Shown here in pieces: positions 50,892-58,293 of a DNA stretch of 64,000 bases. Source of the stretch: an uncultured Acetatifactor sp. (GTDB lineage Bacteria; Bacillota; Clostridia; Lachnospirales; Lachnospiraceae); NCBI GenBank assembly GCA_944383825.1, contig CALWRA010000001.1, forward strand, positions 1 through 64,000, given 5' to 3'. Each line of letters starts with the position of its first letter. Position 1 is the stretch's first letter. The notes under the pieces are model-generated. The model saw only the letters and a program-made list of their open reading frames with translations, was not told the origin of the DNA and made no database searches. Both the position numbers and the translations under genes were made by a program.

Positions 50892-50932
50892 AGCCCCTAT
50901 TGTTTCAGGTCCCCACCTTTGCAATAGGGGCT
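50892..50932. terminator. Hairpin AGCCCCTATTG/CAATAGGGGCT
   Basis: An 11-bp stem with a 19-nt loop, placed just upstream of the rep-operon promoter as in prophage A (17748-17779). The T-run lies on the plus-strand side; on the minus strand only GGGGCTTTGG follows. Terminator or origin element. Confidence 0.55.
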
Positions 50933-50940
50933 TCGCTTTT

Positions 50941-51240
50941 TTATGCTTCCGGCAGTTCGCCGTATATTTCTTCGTAAATTCCCGTTGCATATTTCATCAA
51001 AAGGGCTTTTGCTTCTTTTTCCTCGATAGCTTCCCCTATATAACGGTAGTCCGCTTCATGTGTTAAAAGCCAGTTCCCTTTTTTGCTTCTCCATAACTCG
51101 CAGTCATATGTCCTTCCTACTTCTTTTCCTGGATATAACGCCTGTGTAAAATAGTTTTGTACTTCATACCATTTCTTTACATCCGCAATTTTTTCCATGT
51201 TGTCCGTGTTGTACTTCATTCCGCCTATGATAAATAACAT
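50941..51240 (-). CDS. Hypothetical protein
   Basis: 99 residues from the ATG at 51240, overlapping the upstream stop; MLFIIGGMKYNTDNMEKIAD, with WLLTHEADYRYIGEAIEEKE. No recognised family. Confidence 0.6.
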   Translation of the reverse strand: MLFIIGGMKYNTDNMEKIADVKKWYEVQNYFTQALYPGKEVGRTYDCELWRSKKGNWLLTHEADYRYIGEAIEEKEAKALLMKYATGIYEEIYGELPEA

Positions 51241-51584
51241 TACTCCACCGCCTTTTCTGTTTCTCCCTGGCATTTCCAGTAATATCTATTGATAATCAGC
51301 ATTTCACGGGACAGTAAAAGGGATAACCCCAACGGGACCGTAATAAGGGCTATGGTAGCATCCCCTTCTAAAGCCTTTACTGCTGCCGCCGTGAATATCA
51401 GCATGGCAACTCCCGTTATTTTCTGCATGGCAAAATACCTTTTGCGTTCTCTCCTACGTCTGGCCGCCGTCCTCTTTTTCCGCTCCTGCTGCATGGCATC
51501 CATATATCCGGCTAAATATGCGCTGTCTATCGCTTCTCTATACGGGTTGCTCTGTATCTTCTGCACTGCTCCCGGTATCGTCAT
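51240..51584 (-). CDS. Two-helix membrane protein conserved in both prophages
   Basis: 114 residues. Basic cytoplasmic part (MDAMQQERKKRTAARRRRER), then GVAMLIFTAAAVKAL and ALITVPLGLSLLLS, then REMLIINRYYW. Homologous to 21705-22049 of prophage A though in a different operon position. Role unknown; superinfection control is one possibility. Confidence 0.7.
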   Translation of the reverse strand: MTIPGAVQKIQSNPYREAIDSAYLAGYMDAMQQERKKRTAARRRRERKRYFAMQKITGVAMLIFTAAAVKALEGDATIALITVPLGLSLLLSREMLIINRYYWKCQGETEKAVE

Positions 51585-51858
51585 GTTTCTTTTCCTCGCT
51601 TTCTTTTTCTTCGGGCGGTGTAAATGTAAAATCCGCTCCGCTTGCTAGGTCAATGCCACAAACAAAATTTTTTACCAAAAATCCGTCCTCTTTGGGCGGT
51701 TCTCCCGTAAACATTGCTTTTATGTACGGGTTCGGCACTCCGGCGTTAATGGCATTTTCCACTAACTCCATTTTTGCTGCCTGTTTTACCATTGCGTAAT
51801 AATCCGGCTGTTTTACCGTAACCGGGGTATCTGATGTAAAATTGTCTAAAAATCCCAT
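51538..51858 (-). CDS. Hypothetical protein
   Basis: 106 residues, MGFLDNFTSDTPVTVKQPDY, with a helical middle (YAMVKQAAKMELVENAINAG) and an acidic tail. Overlaps the next gene by 47 bp. No family recognised. Confidence 0.6.
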   Translation of the reverse strand: MGFLDNFTSDTPVTVKQPDYYAMVKQAAKMELVENAINAGVPNPYIKAMFTGEPPKEDGFLVKNFVCGIDLASGADFTFTPPEEKESEEKKHDDTGSSAEDTEQPV

Positions 51859-52149
51859 TTATTCTTCCTCTCCTTCTGCATCTTCAAAAAAGAAATCTCC
51901 TAAACTTGCTTCCTTTCCCGTATTATCCGTAAATATAAAGTCCGCCGCATCCCCATACCCCTCTACTGCATGGATTTCATATACTTTTCCAATCGTGGCA
52001 TTTTCCACTTGTTCAACATCTGGCGTCCCGTTAAAAAACTTTCTTATATGCTCGTTGTCTTTTATTCTCGCTTTGAATGGCGCTGATAATTTTCTTAATC
52101 CTGTAAATGGGTGTGTGTCCAGAACGCTATAATATTCAAACTGGCTCAT
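51859..52149 (-). CDS. Hypothetical protein
   Basis: 96 residues, MSQFEYYSVLDTHPFTGLRK, ending in an acidic stretch. Adjacent to the next stop without a gap. No family recognised. Confidence 0.6.
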   Translation of the reverse strand: MSQFEYYSVLDTHPFTGLRKLSAPFKARIKDNEHIRKFFNGTPDVEQVENATIGKVYEIHAVEGYGDAADFIFTDNTGKEASLGDFFFEDAEGEEE

Positions 52150-52166
52150 GCTTTGTTCCCTCCTTA

Positions 52167-52526
52167 TTACTCCGTCATTTCTTCCATAATTTCTTTTATT
52201 TTGTCCATAGTGCTTTCCGCCTGGTCTATTGTCATGTTCCTATCGTCTATGTAGAAATCCGCATAGATTTTACGTGTATCGTTCCCCCACCGCTTTATCT
52301 GCTCCGGCAGCGGCCCGTTTACGGCATCAAACTGTATGCCCTGTTCGTGACACCATGCCACGGCGTTTTCCAAATCTTCCCCGGCTCTGCTGGTCCATAG
52401 AATTATTTTGTGTCCCTGGGCTTTTACTGCCTTTGTGAACGCAATCATTTTTTTGTTTGGGCCTATGATTTCCGGGAAACGTGTTACCGCCAACGTATTA
52501 TCAAAATCAATTGCATATATCGCCAT
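52167..52526 (-). CDS. HAD-superfamily hydrolase-like protein
   Basis: 119 residues. Motif I DFDNTL at residues 7-12, motif II-like ILWTSRAGE and a late acidic motif YIDDRN. Small phage HAD proteins may be nucleotide or polynucleotide phosphatases; substrate not predictable. Confidence 0.82.
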   Translation of the reverse strand: MAIYAIDFDNTLAVTRFPEIIGPNKKMIAFTKAVKAQGHKIILWTSRAGEDLENAVAWCHEQGIQFDAVNGPLPEQIKRWGNDTRKIYADFYIDDRNMTIDQAESTMDKIKEIMEEMTE

Positions 52527-52873
52527 TACTCGCCCTCGCTTTCTGCTCCCGGCGCAAGGCTCATTTCATATTTCATAAGCATTGCGGCGGTCTGTACCGC
52601 TTCACACGCAAGGTCTAAAGCCATATCCGCCAATTTCAGCGGCGTTATATCTTCTTTCAGAAAACACGGCGTTTCTTTCCCCCTCACATCATCCCATAGG
52701 CATTTAAAGGACGTTTCCAGGGCTTCCAGGGCTTCTTTGCTTTCTTCCAGTTCTTCATAAATGACTGCCGCCCCCTCATGCTTTGACTGGAACAACGGGA
52801 AGCGTTCGTTTGCTCGGTTCAGTTCCTTGTTTGCTGATACCACCATTTCTTCTTTCAGTTTTTTCATTGCCAT
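52526..52873 (-). CDS. Hypothetical helical protein
   Basis: 115 residues, MAMKKLKEEMVVSANKELNR, all-helical, with a MazG-like length but without clear E-x-x-E motifs beyond YEELEESKEALEALE. Possibly related to NTP pyrophosphohydrolases; not certain. Coupled to the HAD gene. Confidence 0.55.
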   Translation of the reverse strand: MAMKKLKEEMVVSANKELNRANERFPLFQSKHEGAAVIYEELEESKEALEALETSFKCLWDDVRGKETPCFLKEDITPLKLADMALDLACEAVQTAAMLMKYEMSLAPGAESEGE

Positions 52874-52902
52874 ATTGTGTTCCCTCGCTTTCCTGCTGCC
52901 GC

Positions 52903-53223
52903 CTAAACCAAATACGGGGCGGAAAATTCATATTGCGGACGGTCCGCCGCCGGGTTCATCTGCTCCGGCTCTGTGTATAACTTCAATGTGATTGCCGGGT
53001 TTCCGTCTGCATCCGTCCCCCTTGGATTGAAGTTATACTTAAAGCCCAAATGGCTGTTCATGGATGCGCCTTTTAATGTAAAGGCAAAATTGTTCAGTTC
53101 CCTAACGCCCACCGTTACCCCCTGGGCGTGTAAATCAGTCCAATTTCTGAACGTCCTTTTAATGTGTTCCAAAAAATCCGGATCTATCTGGTTATTTATA
53201 GGCATCATTGCTTTTACTTCCAT
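52903..53223 (-). CDS. Hypothetical protein
   Basis: 106 residues from the ATG at 53223 (GAAAGCGAGGAAAAG upstream), MEVKAMMPINNQIDPDFLEH, with a beta-rich C-terminus. No family recognised. Confidence 0.6.
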   Translation of the reverse strand: MEVKAMMPINNQIDPDFLEHIKRTFRNWTDLHAQGVTVGVRELNNFAFTLKGASMNSHLGFKYNFNPRGTDADGNPAITLKLYTEPEQMNPAADRPQYEFSAPYLV

Positions 53224-53357
53224 TTTCTTTTCCTCGCTTTCCCCGTTCTGGCTTTTCCTGTCCATGCACGGCGGCGTTGTATCTCCTTATAACGCTTTAG
53301 CAGCCGCTTCACTTCCGGCATATCCAAAACGGAAATTTTAATTTCCATTTCTGCCAT
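53214..53357 (-). CDS. Small basic protein
   Basis: 47 residues, MAEMEIKISVLDMPEVKRLL followed by an Arg/Lys tail. Ribosome site GAAGAGG upstream; 3' end overlaps the next gene by 10 bp. Possibly nucleic-acid binding. Confidence 0.55.
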   Translation of the reverse strand: MAEMEIKISVLDMPEVKRLLKRYKEIQRRRAWTGKARTGKARKRKWK

Positions 53358-53360
53358 GTT

Positions 53361-53654
53361 CTAAACCTCTTCTTTTATCGTGATTTTGAAATATAAAGTT
53401 GTCTGCAAATCGCTAAATCTGTAATCCGGCGTTTGTTCCGGGTGCAGCGGCGGCAGCAATCCTTTTTCTTTGTGCTTCCTATGCGTTATGTCCAGGGTTG
53501 CGCCCAGCCGCTCCACTTCTGATTTTAAATGCTCCCTATACTCCGCTTCATATCTGAAAGCCCCGGCAAATCCGGCGTATACCTCTTTTTCTCCTGCCAT
53601 TACCCGGATGCGGTCCGGGCCTGCCATTCTTTCCAATACCTCTTCTAAAACCAT
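53361..53654 (-). CDS. Hypothetical protein
   Basis: 97 residues, MVLEEVLERMAGPDRIRVMA, containing AGEKEVYAGFAGAFRYEAEY. Adjacent to neighbours within 10 bp. No family recognised. Confidence 0.6.
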   Translation of the reverse strand: MVLEEVLERMAGPDRIRVMAGEKEVYAGFAGAFRYEAEYREHLKSEVERLGATLDITHRKHKEKGLLPPLHPEQTPDYRFSDLQTTLYFKITIKEEV

Positions 53655-53663
53655 GCGCCGCCC

Positions 53664-54143
53664 CTACCTTGTAGCTTCTACAATGGCGTTGTATAGGTCT
53701 GCCGTCCTCTCCCCGGCTTCCAGGCGTTCTTTCAATGGTAAAAGCACGGGGTAAATGATTTTTCCAAAATATCCGCCAGGTGTATATTTTGATAACATAT
53801 CTTTTATGGCATCTTCCGCCGCTTCCCAATTCCTTAATGCTTCCGGCTCTTCCCCTATCACAAGCCCGTCCATTTCCTCTTCAATATGTTTTGCCAACTT
53901 CTCCGCCGCCTGGTTGGCGCATACACGGGCGATAAATCCGGCATTAAAAAGAAACTCGCATACGTTAAAAGCCAGTTCCCCCGGTTGGATGCTTCCGGCG
54001 GTTTCTTCCCGTCCTGCTCCCGGCTCTGCTTCCTCTCCTGCCGCCGCTTCTGGTGCTGCTGCCTTGGCTGTCCCTTTTACGTCCGGCTCGTCTCCCGGCT
54101 CTTCCGTCTTATTCATCCCGGTAAATTCTTTGTTCTCTTCCAT
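53664..54143 (-). CDS. Hypothetical acidic protein
   Basis: 159 residues from the ATG at 54143, preceded by GAAAGCGAGGAAC. The frame stays open upstream into the methyltransferase C-terminal part, but the ribosome site marks the true start. Acidic Ala/Glu linker then a helical domain with three Cys. No family recognised. Confidence 0.6.
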   Translation of the reverse strand: MEENKEFTGMNKTEEPGDEPDVKGTAKAAAPEAAAGEEAEPGAGREETAGSIQPGELAFNVCEFLFNAGFIARVCANQAAEKLAKHIEEEMDGLVIGEEPEALRNWEAAEDAIKDMLSKYTPGGYFGKIIYPVLLPLKERLEAGERTADLYNAIVEATR

Positions 54144-54495
54144 GTTCAGTTCCTCGCTTTCCTCTGTCGCATAAATGCTTTTTGCTATCTCTTCCGCTAT
54201 TGCGGTAAAAACCGTTGTCGTTACGGCGTTCCCAAATTGTTTATAGGCTTGGCTGTCTGATACCACTTGTTTCCAATCGTCCATAGGAAACGCTTGCAAA
54301 ATGCCGTATTCTTTCGGCGTTAATCTCCGTACCCGTAGGCGCTTTGTATCAAATATCTTCACTTCTCTCTGCCCCCCCCGGATGTTGTAAGGGTTGGGGC
54401 TATCCCGTCCACGGAATACACCCGGCGGCATTGTTCTTTCCCTTTTATGTCAAGCATCCCCACCATTTTGCAGCCCTGGTTATCTGCTCTTCCCA
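54144..54495 (-). pseudogene. C5-methyltransferase, C-terminal part (frame broken at G8)
   Basis: A frame from an ATG at 54495 reads MGRADNQGCKMVGMLDIKGK, then YSVDGIAPTLTTSGG, and stops just after a G8 run. The next phase continues VKIFDTKRLRVRRLTPKEYG and motif X YKQFGNAVTTTV. One extra G would join them. It completes the target-recognition and motif IX-X part missing from the upstream gene. Confidence 0.7.
54372..54379 (-). repeat. Poly-G tract (G8) in methyltransferase
   Basis: Eight G on the coding (minus) strand at the frame switch between the GIAPTLTTS and VKIFDTK segments. Slipped-strand mispairing to G9 would restore the frame. Confidence 0.75.
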
Positions 54496-54722
54496 TTGTC
54501 TTGTTCCTTTCGCTCTTCAATTACCGCTATCATGTCTTTCTTTCCTGTATACCCCTTATAGTCCCTGGCGGTAAGGCATGGGGAAATGTCCGTAATCCTT
54601 AAAACATTCCTTCCGCATTGGTTTACCGCTACCGTAACCGGGAAATCTATTTCCTGCTGCCCGGATTGATTAAAATATATTGGTAATTGTGTTTCTTCGT
54701 TAGGCTTCCGCCCCCCCCCCAA
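54480..54722 (-). pseudogene. C5-methyltransferase, middle part
   Basis: The frame reads RKPNEETQLPIYFNQSGQQE then RITDISPCLTARDYKGYTGK, a typical target-recognition segment, ending DNGKSR. It is out of phase with the N-terminal gene because of the G10 tract at its start. Its 3' end overlaps the ATG of the C-terminal part. Confidence 0.7.
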
Positions 54723-55701
54723 CTCTAAGCGTCTTTCCGCATCCGTTTGGGTCTAATAGGCCTGTTTCCTCTGAAATATCCGCAATAACGCTTTCTTCCG
54801 TCTGCCCGTCCTCTAAGACAATAACGCCGTGTATATCCTGGGCGGTAAGCGTAAACATTGGTTCTTCCTCTGCCTTTGCCCGTGGTCCGTTCTGTCTTTT
54901 GTTGATGCGGTCCGGCGTGATGCACGCATGACATTTTCCCATTTTCTCTAATTTCTCCATTGCCTGGGTTATAATCGTCTGTGCCTTTTCGTCCGGCAGA
55001 TAATACTTTTCCGGCACATCCTTTTCCAGATAGTCGGAAAGTTTCGGGACAAGTTCGTGCTGCTCTTCCGGGAATGTAAATTGTATTCCTTTTTTATTTC
55101 TGGTCCCCACCACGGCGTAACGGTCCCTGTTCTGCGGTACTCCCCAATATTTTGAATTGAACCGCTCTATATGCGCCGTGTAGCCGTGGCGTTCATATTC
55201 CAGGCAAAGCACTGGCAGATACAGCCGTAACCCTCGCACATTCTCCGCAATGATAACGGCCGGCATGGCATCCGCCCTTTCCCGTTCCGTTTCTTCCAGT
55301 AGGCGCATGATTTCAAAAAAGCATCCGCTGCGGCTTGCCGCCTTGAAGTCTGTGCATCCGCATCCAGGGCATACCGTGTTCCCTGTGTATTCTTCCGGCT
55401 TTATCTCTATTTCCTTGCCGCAATCCTCACATTTTAAAACCATTCCCTTTTGCTTCCCGGCAACACTCAAATCCTGGCAAGGGAAACCAAACGCCCATAC
55501 ATCCGCTTTTGGTATATCTGCCTGGTGCAAGTCTTTTATATCTGCTTCCTGCACATGATCCCCGACATTCTCCCGGTAGGTTTCCACGGCGTATTTATCA
55601 AAATCCCATGCCCCGGCTATCTCATACCCGGCGTTTTTAAAAGCTATCCCCATGCCGCCGCATCCGCAAAAAAAATCATTTACTTTTAATGTCCGCTTCA
55701 T
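54700..55701 (-). CDS. DNA (cytosine-5)-methyltransferase, N-terminal part
   Basis: 333 residues with motif I DFFCGCGGMGIAFKNAG, catalytic motif IV AFGFPCQDLS, an inserted zinc ribbon (CEDCGKEIE...CPGCGC), motif VI AENVRGL and VIII QNRDRYAVVG. Motifs IX-X are missing because the frame shifts at G10. As read it should be inactive. Confidence 0.88.
   Translation of the reverse strand: MKRTLKVNDFFCGCGGMGIAFKNAGYEIAGAWDFDKYAVETYRENVGDHVQEADIKDLHQADIPKADVWAFGFPCQDLSVAGKQKGMVLKCEDCGKEIEIKPEEYTGNTVCPGCGCTDFKAASRSGCFFEIMRLLEETERERADAMPAVIIAENVRGLRLYLPVLCLEYERHGYTAHIERFNSKYWGVPQNRDRYAVVGTRNKKGIQFTFPEEQHELVPKLSDYLEKDVPEKYYLPDEKAQTIITQAMEKLEKMGKCHACITPDRINKRQNGPRAKAEEEPMFTLTAQDIHGVIVLEDGQTEESVIADISEETGLLDPNGCGKTLRVGGGAEA
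54711..54720 (-). repeat. Poly-G tract (G10) in methyltransferase
   Basis: Ten G on the coding strand. With G9 the N-terminal gene (...KTLRV) would continue into the middle part; with G10 it ends GGGAEA. Confidence 0.8.
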
Positions 55702-55712
55702 TGGCTTTTTCC

Positions 55713-55910
55713 CTATTCCTCGTATGTAATCATTACGGAATAGAAAACATCATAAGCCACAATCTCTTTCCCTCTCATTTTCGGAATGGTATGTGTTGCG
55801 TATGTAATCCCCTTTACTGCGCTTGCGGCATATTCCAGTTCTTCCAAATCTTTATTCACTGTTTCCTCTAAATCCGTTAAACTGCTGCTTTTCCTTAAAA
55901 TAATTTTCAT
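55713..55910 (-). CDS. Hypothetical protein
   Basis: 65 residues, MKIILRKSSSLTDLEETVNK, with YATHTIPKMRGKEIVAYDVF. Leader GAAAGCGAGGAAC. No family recognised. Confidence 0.6.
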   Translation of the reverse strand: MKIILRKSSSLTDLEETVNKDLEELEYAASAVKGITYATHTIPKMRGKEIVAYDVFYSVMITYEE

Positions 55911-55933
55911 GTTGAGTTCCTCGCTTTCGTCTT

Positions 55934-56194
55934 TTATTTCTCTAATACTTCTTCCGTCCGGCTCACTCTGATAACTGATACCCTGGGCGTGAAATGATTT
56001 ATTATAAATCCTGCTCCCTCTGCAATTTTCTTTTCCAGGGCTTCTTTAAACAACTTTGCGTTATGCTCCGCCTTAAATGTTTCGGCAATATAGGTTTCTG
56101 TGTGTCCGCTGCTCTCCACGCTCTCTTCCCCGTCCTCGTCATAGTCTATAAACGGGACTTCCTGGGTAACCCGTACCTGGTAAAACTCTTTCAT
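55934..56194 (-). CDS. Hypothetical protein
   Basis: 86 residues from the ATG at 56194 (MKEFYQVRVTQEVPFIDYDE), with HTETYIAETFKAEHNAKLFK. Leader GAAAGTGAGGGAAC. No family recognised. Confidence 0.6.
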   Translation of the reverse strand: MKEFYQVRVTQEVPFIDYDEDGEESVESSGHTETYIAETFKAEHNAKLFKEALEKKIAEGAGFIINHFTPRVSVIRVSRTEEVLEK

Positions 56195-56212
56195 GTTGTG
56201 TTCCCTCACTTT

Positions 56213-57001
56213 CTAAAATTTCATTTGATACTCTCTTGAATAGTTAAACCATACCGTTTCTATTCTCTTTAGTCCGTGTTCTGCTTGGGTCTGCTTTTGA
56301 GCTTTATTCCACCCGTTCAGGATTTCATTGTAAATGGCATTGTCATATCCGCTTATGAGAATTTTTCCCGGATGTTCCTGTATCGCTTCTAAAAGTTCTA
56401 TATGGTCTTTTTCCGTCATTTCGATATTGTACAGATAACCCTTTCTTGTTCCTGGTAAATACGGTGGGTCTAGGTATATAAATACGTCCGGCGTATCATA
56501 CCGCTTCAACAATTCCAATGCCGGAAGTTTTTCTATTTGTGCGTGTTTCAATCGCTCCGCCGCCAATAAGACCCGGTCCGGCAATTCACTCCAGTGCTTT
56601 GTTGTTTTTGGACTATTTCCTTGTTGGCTTGAACGGAACCCGTTTTTATAAACGTTACTGCTTCCCATACCCAACCAACAACGCACCATAAATTTTCTTG
56701 CCCGTTCCAACTCTGTTTCAGCTGAAACTTCTTTATAGGCGTTTTCGTATTCCTCACGGCTATACGGCGTCATTTCAAGTGCTTTTGCAAATTCTTCCGG
56801 ACGGTTCCTTATCACTTTGAAAAGGTTATAAACTTCTCCGTCCAAATCGTTTATTGTTTCTATTTTTGCCGGGTCTTTATTAAAAAACACCGCCCCACTT
56901 CCAAAGAATAATTCCAGGTAAACCCTGTGTTCCGGAATGAAAGAAATTATCCATTCTGCCAGGCGGTTTTTTGCCCCCGGATATTTTAATAACGTTTCCA
57001 T
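56213..57001 (-). CDS. DNA N6-adenine methyltransferase (Dam/D12 class)
   Basis: 262 residues. SAM-binding KYPGAKNRLAEWI and LELFFGSGAVFF, catalytic DPPY in YLDPPYLPGTRK. D12-class orphan methylase, probably GATC-type by family, protecting DNA from restriction. Intact. Confidence 0.95.
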   Translation of the reverse strand: METLLKYPGAKNRLAEWIISFIPEHRVYLELFFGSGAVFFNKDPAKIETINDLDGEVYNLFKVIRNRPEEFAKALEMTPYSREEYENAYKEVSAETELERARKFMVRCWLGMGSSNVYKNGFRSSQQGNSPKTTKHWSELPDRVLLAAERLKHAQIEKLPALELLKRYDTPDVFIYLDPPYLPGTRKGYLYNIEMTEKDHIELLEAIQEHPGKILISGYDNAIYNEILNGWNKAQKQTQAEHGLKRIETVWFNYSREYQMKF

Positions 57002-57133
57002 GTTAAGTTCCGCACCTCTTTCTATCAGTCCACCAACTCTTCCGCTTGGTTTATTTTTATAATTGATACTTTCGGCGACAACTACTCTTTAAATATTAAA
57101 GGCGAATGTTCCATAAAAATCATTGCTGAAAAA

Positions 57134-57289
57134 TTAAAGGCAGCTTCCCCACGTTCTGACGGCTGAAAATAATTTTTCTGATAAGGAAATCATTTTGAGT
57201 GTCTTTTTACTCAGTGTGGTTTCCTTTTTCATTCTTTCTTCTGTTTTTTCTAATAAGAGTATTGTTATTGCTTCCATTTTCTCGGTCAT
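57134..57289 (-). CDS. Small hypothetical protein
   Basis: 51 residues from an ATG at 57289 with leader GAAAGCGAGGAAAC, MTEKMEAITILLLEKTEERM, Lys/Glu-rich. No family recognised. Confidence 0.55.
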   Translation of the reverse strand: MTEKMEAITILLLEKTEERMKKETTLSKKTLKMISLSEKLFSAVRTWGSCL

Positions 57290-57328
57290 GCTTTGTTTCC
57301 TCGCTTTCTTCTCGTCCTGCTGCCCCTA

Positions 57329-57363
57329 TGATATAATTGCTTTACCGGGCGGCCCATGCCCGG
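57329..57363 (+). promoter_or_regulatory. Plus-strand extended -10 promoter and leader hairpin
   Basis: TGATATAAT (57329-57337) forms an extended -10 box with a weak -35. A CCGGGC/GCCCGG hairpin at 57345-57363 lies in the leader before the only plus-strand gene. Confidence 0.65.
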
Positions 57364-57388
57364 AATATCATAGAAAGGGGATGTGGAA

Positions 57389-57583
57389 ATGGATTATTCC
57401 GTACTTGATGAACAAATTGCGCATCTTATAGACCATTACAAAACGGCTGCGGAAGAAACTTTGAGGGCTGCCACCCTGGATAATAACACTGCCGCTTGCC
57501 TGTCTAATCTGATTGCGGATAATGTAACCGTTTTAAACAATATCCGCATGGCCGTTTCTGACTACTTGGAAACGTGCCATTAG
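57389..57583 (+). CDS. Lone plus-strand small protein
   Basis: 64 residues from the ATG at 57389 (AAAGGGGA 8 nt upstream), MDYSVLDEQIAHLIDHYKTA, all-helical. It has its own promoter and terminator, opposite to every other prophage B gene, so it may be expressed in the lysogen or regulate the early operon. No family recognised. Confidence 0.7.
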   Translation: MDYSVLDEQIAHLIDHYKTAAEETLRAATLDNNTAACLSNLIADNVTVLNNIRMAVSDYLETCH

Positions 57584-57593
57584 TTCCGTGAAT

Positions 57594-57620
57594 ACCCTGG
57601 GCTTTACGCCTGGGGTTTTT
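57594..57620 (+). terminator. Terminator of plus-strand gene
   Basis: ACCCTGGGC/GCCTGGGGT stem with 5-nt loop and TTTTT. It overlaps the 3' end of the convergent gene 57604-57951. Confidence 0.75.
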
Positions 57621-57951
57621 CATTTGAAATCGCCATGTATAAAGCCCCTGTTAATTCCTTTAATTCTGCTTCCAGTTCATCCGTTGTTCTGCTGATTTTC
57701 TCCATGATTTCTTCCAGGCTGTCAACGTCAACGGTCATAATGAAATATGAAAAAGCTGGGGTTGTATTCTCTGTTTCTTCTTGGTCTGCCTTTGCTATGG
57801 CTTCCAGGACTTCAACATTTGTTCCTCTCTCTTTTTTTCTCATATCCTGCGCTAATTCGTTAATAGTGCGGATTGCCGCCTTTACTTCCTGGATTTTCTT
57901 TAAATCTCTATTGTTTATGCTTTCAATAGATATAGATATTGTTTTTTTCAT
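57604..57951 (-). CDS. Hypothetical helical early protein
   Basis: 115 residues, MKKTISISIESINNRDLKKI, coiled-coil type with LEEIMEKISRTTDELEAELK. Convergent with the plus-strand gene. No family recognised. Confidence 0.6.
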   Translation of the reverse strand: MKKTISISIESINNRDLKKIQEVKAAIRTINELAQDMRKKERGTNVEVLEAIAKADQEETENTTPAFSYFIMTVDVDSLEEIMEKISRTTDELEAELKELTGALYMAISNEKPQA

Positions 57952-57986
57952 AATGCGTTTTCCTTTCTTCCTGCCGCCGTATCTCT

Positions 57987-58169
57987 TTAAACCGTCTTTT
58001 GTGCCACGTCTGCGCTATACGGCGTACCGCCCCGGCGCAACTCGTTATATATGGTTGCCTTGTGAACGCCTATTGCTTCCGCAATCTCCGTTACCTTTTT
58101 CCCGGCCCGTTCCATTTCTTCAATCTTCTTTCTGTCCGGGTACGCAATGCGCTTATTGCCTTTTCTCAC
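57987..58169 (-). CDS. Small HTH protein like the IS30 transposase N-terminus
   Basis: 60 residues from a GTG at 58169 with AAGGTGG 9 nt upstream; the longer frame reads into the terminator. DRKKIEEMERAGKKVTEIAE then GVHKATIYNELRR matches the transposase HTH (HRSTIYREIKR). First gene inside the right end. Likely regulator or end-binding protein. Confidence 0.75.
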   Translation of the reverse strand: MRKGNKRIAYPDRKKIEEMERAGKKVTEIAEAIGVHKATIYNELRRGGTPYSADVAQKTV

Positions 58170-58200
58170 GTTCTCTTCCCACCTTTCTAAAATTGGCAAA

Positions 58201-58249
58201 ACAAAAAAGTGCTGCAAGAGTTTTTAATACTCTTACAGCACTTTTTTGT
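58201..58249. terminator. Bidirectional terminator at right end of prophage B
   Basis: A near-perfect 20-bp stem ACAAAAAAGTGCTG...CAGCACTTTTTTGT with A/T runs on both sides. It stops plsC transcription from entering the phage. Confidence 0.85.
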
Positions 58250-58285
58250 TGTCGAATATTGGTAAGTGCTTGAGTTATTTTCTCT

Positions 58286-58292
58286 TGTCGCA
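58286..58292 (-). repeat. TGCGACA, right inverted end motif
   Basis: Inverted copy of the left motif, 19 bp inside the right attachment repeat; it continues as TGCGACAAGAG. Prophage A's right end has CGACAAGAGG within its terminator. Confidence 0.4.
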
Positions 58293-58293
58293 C

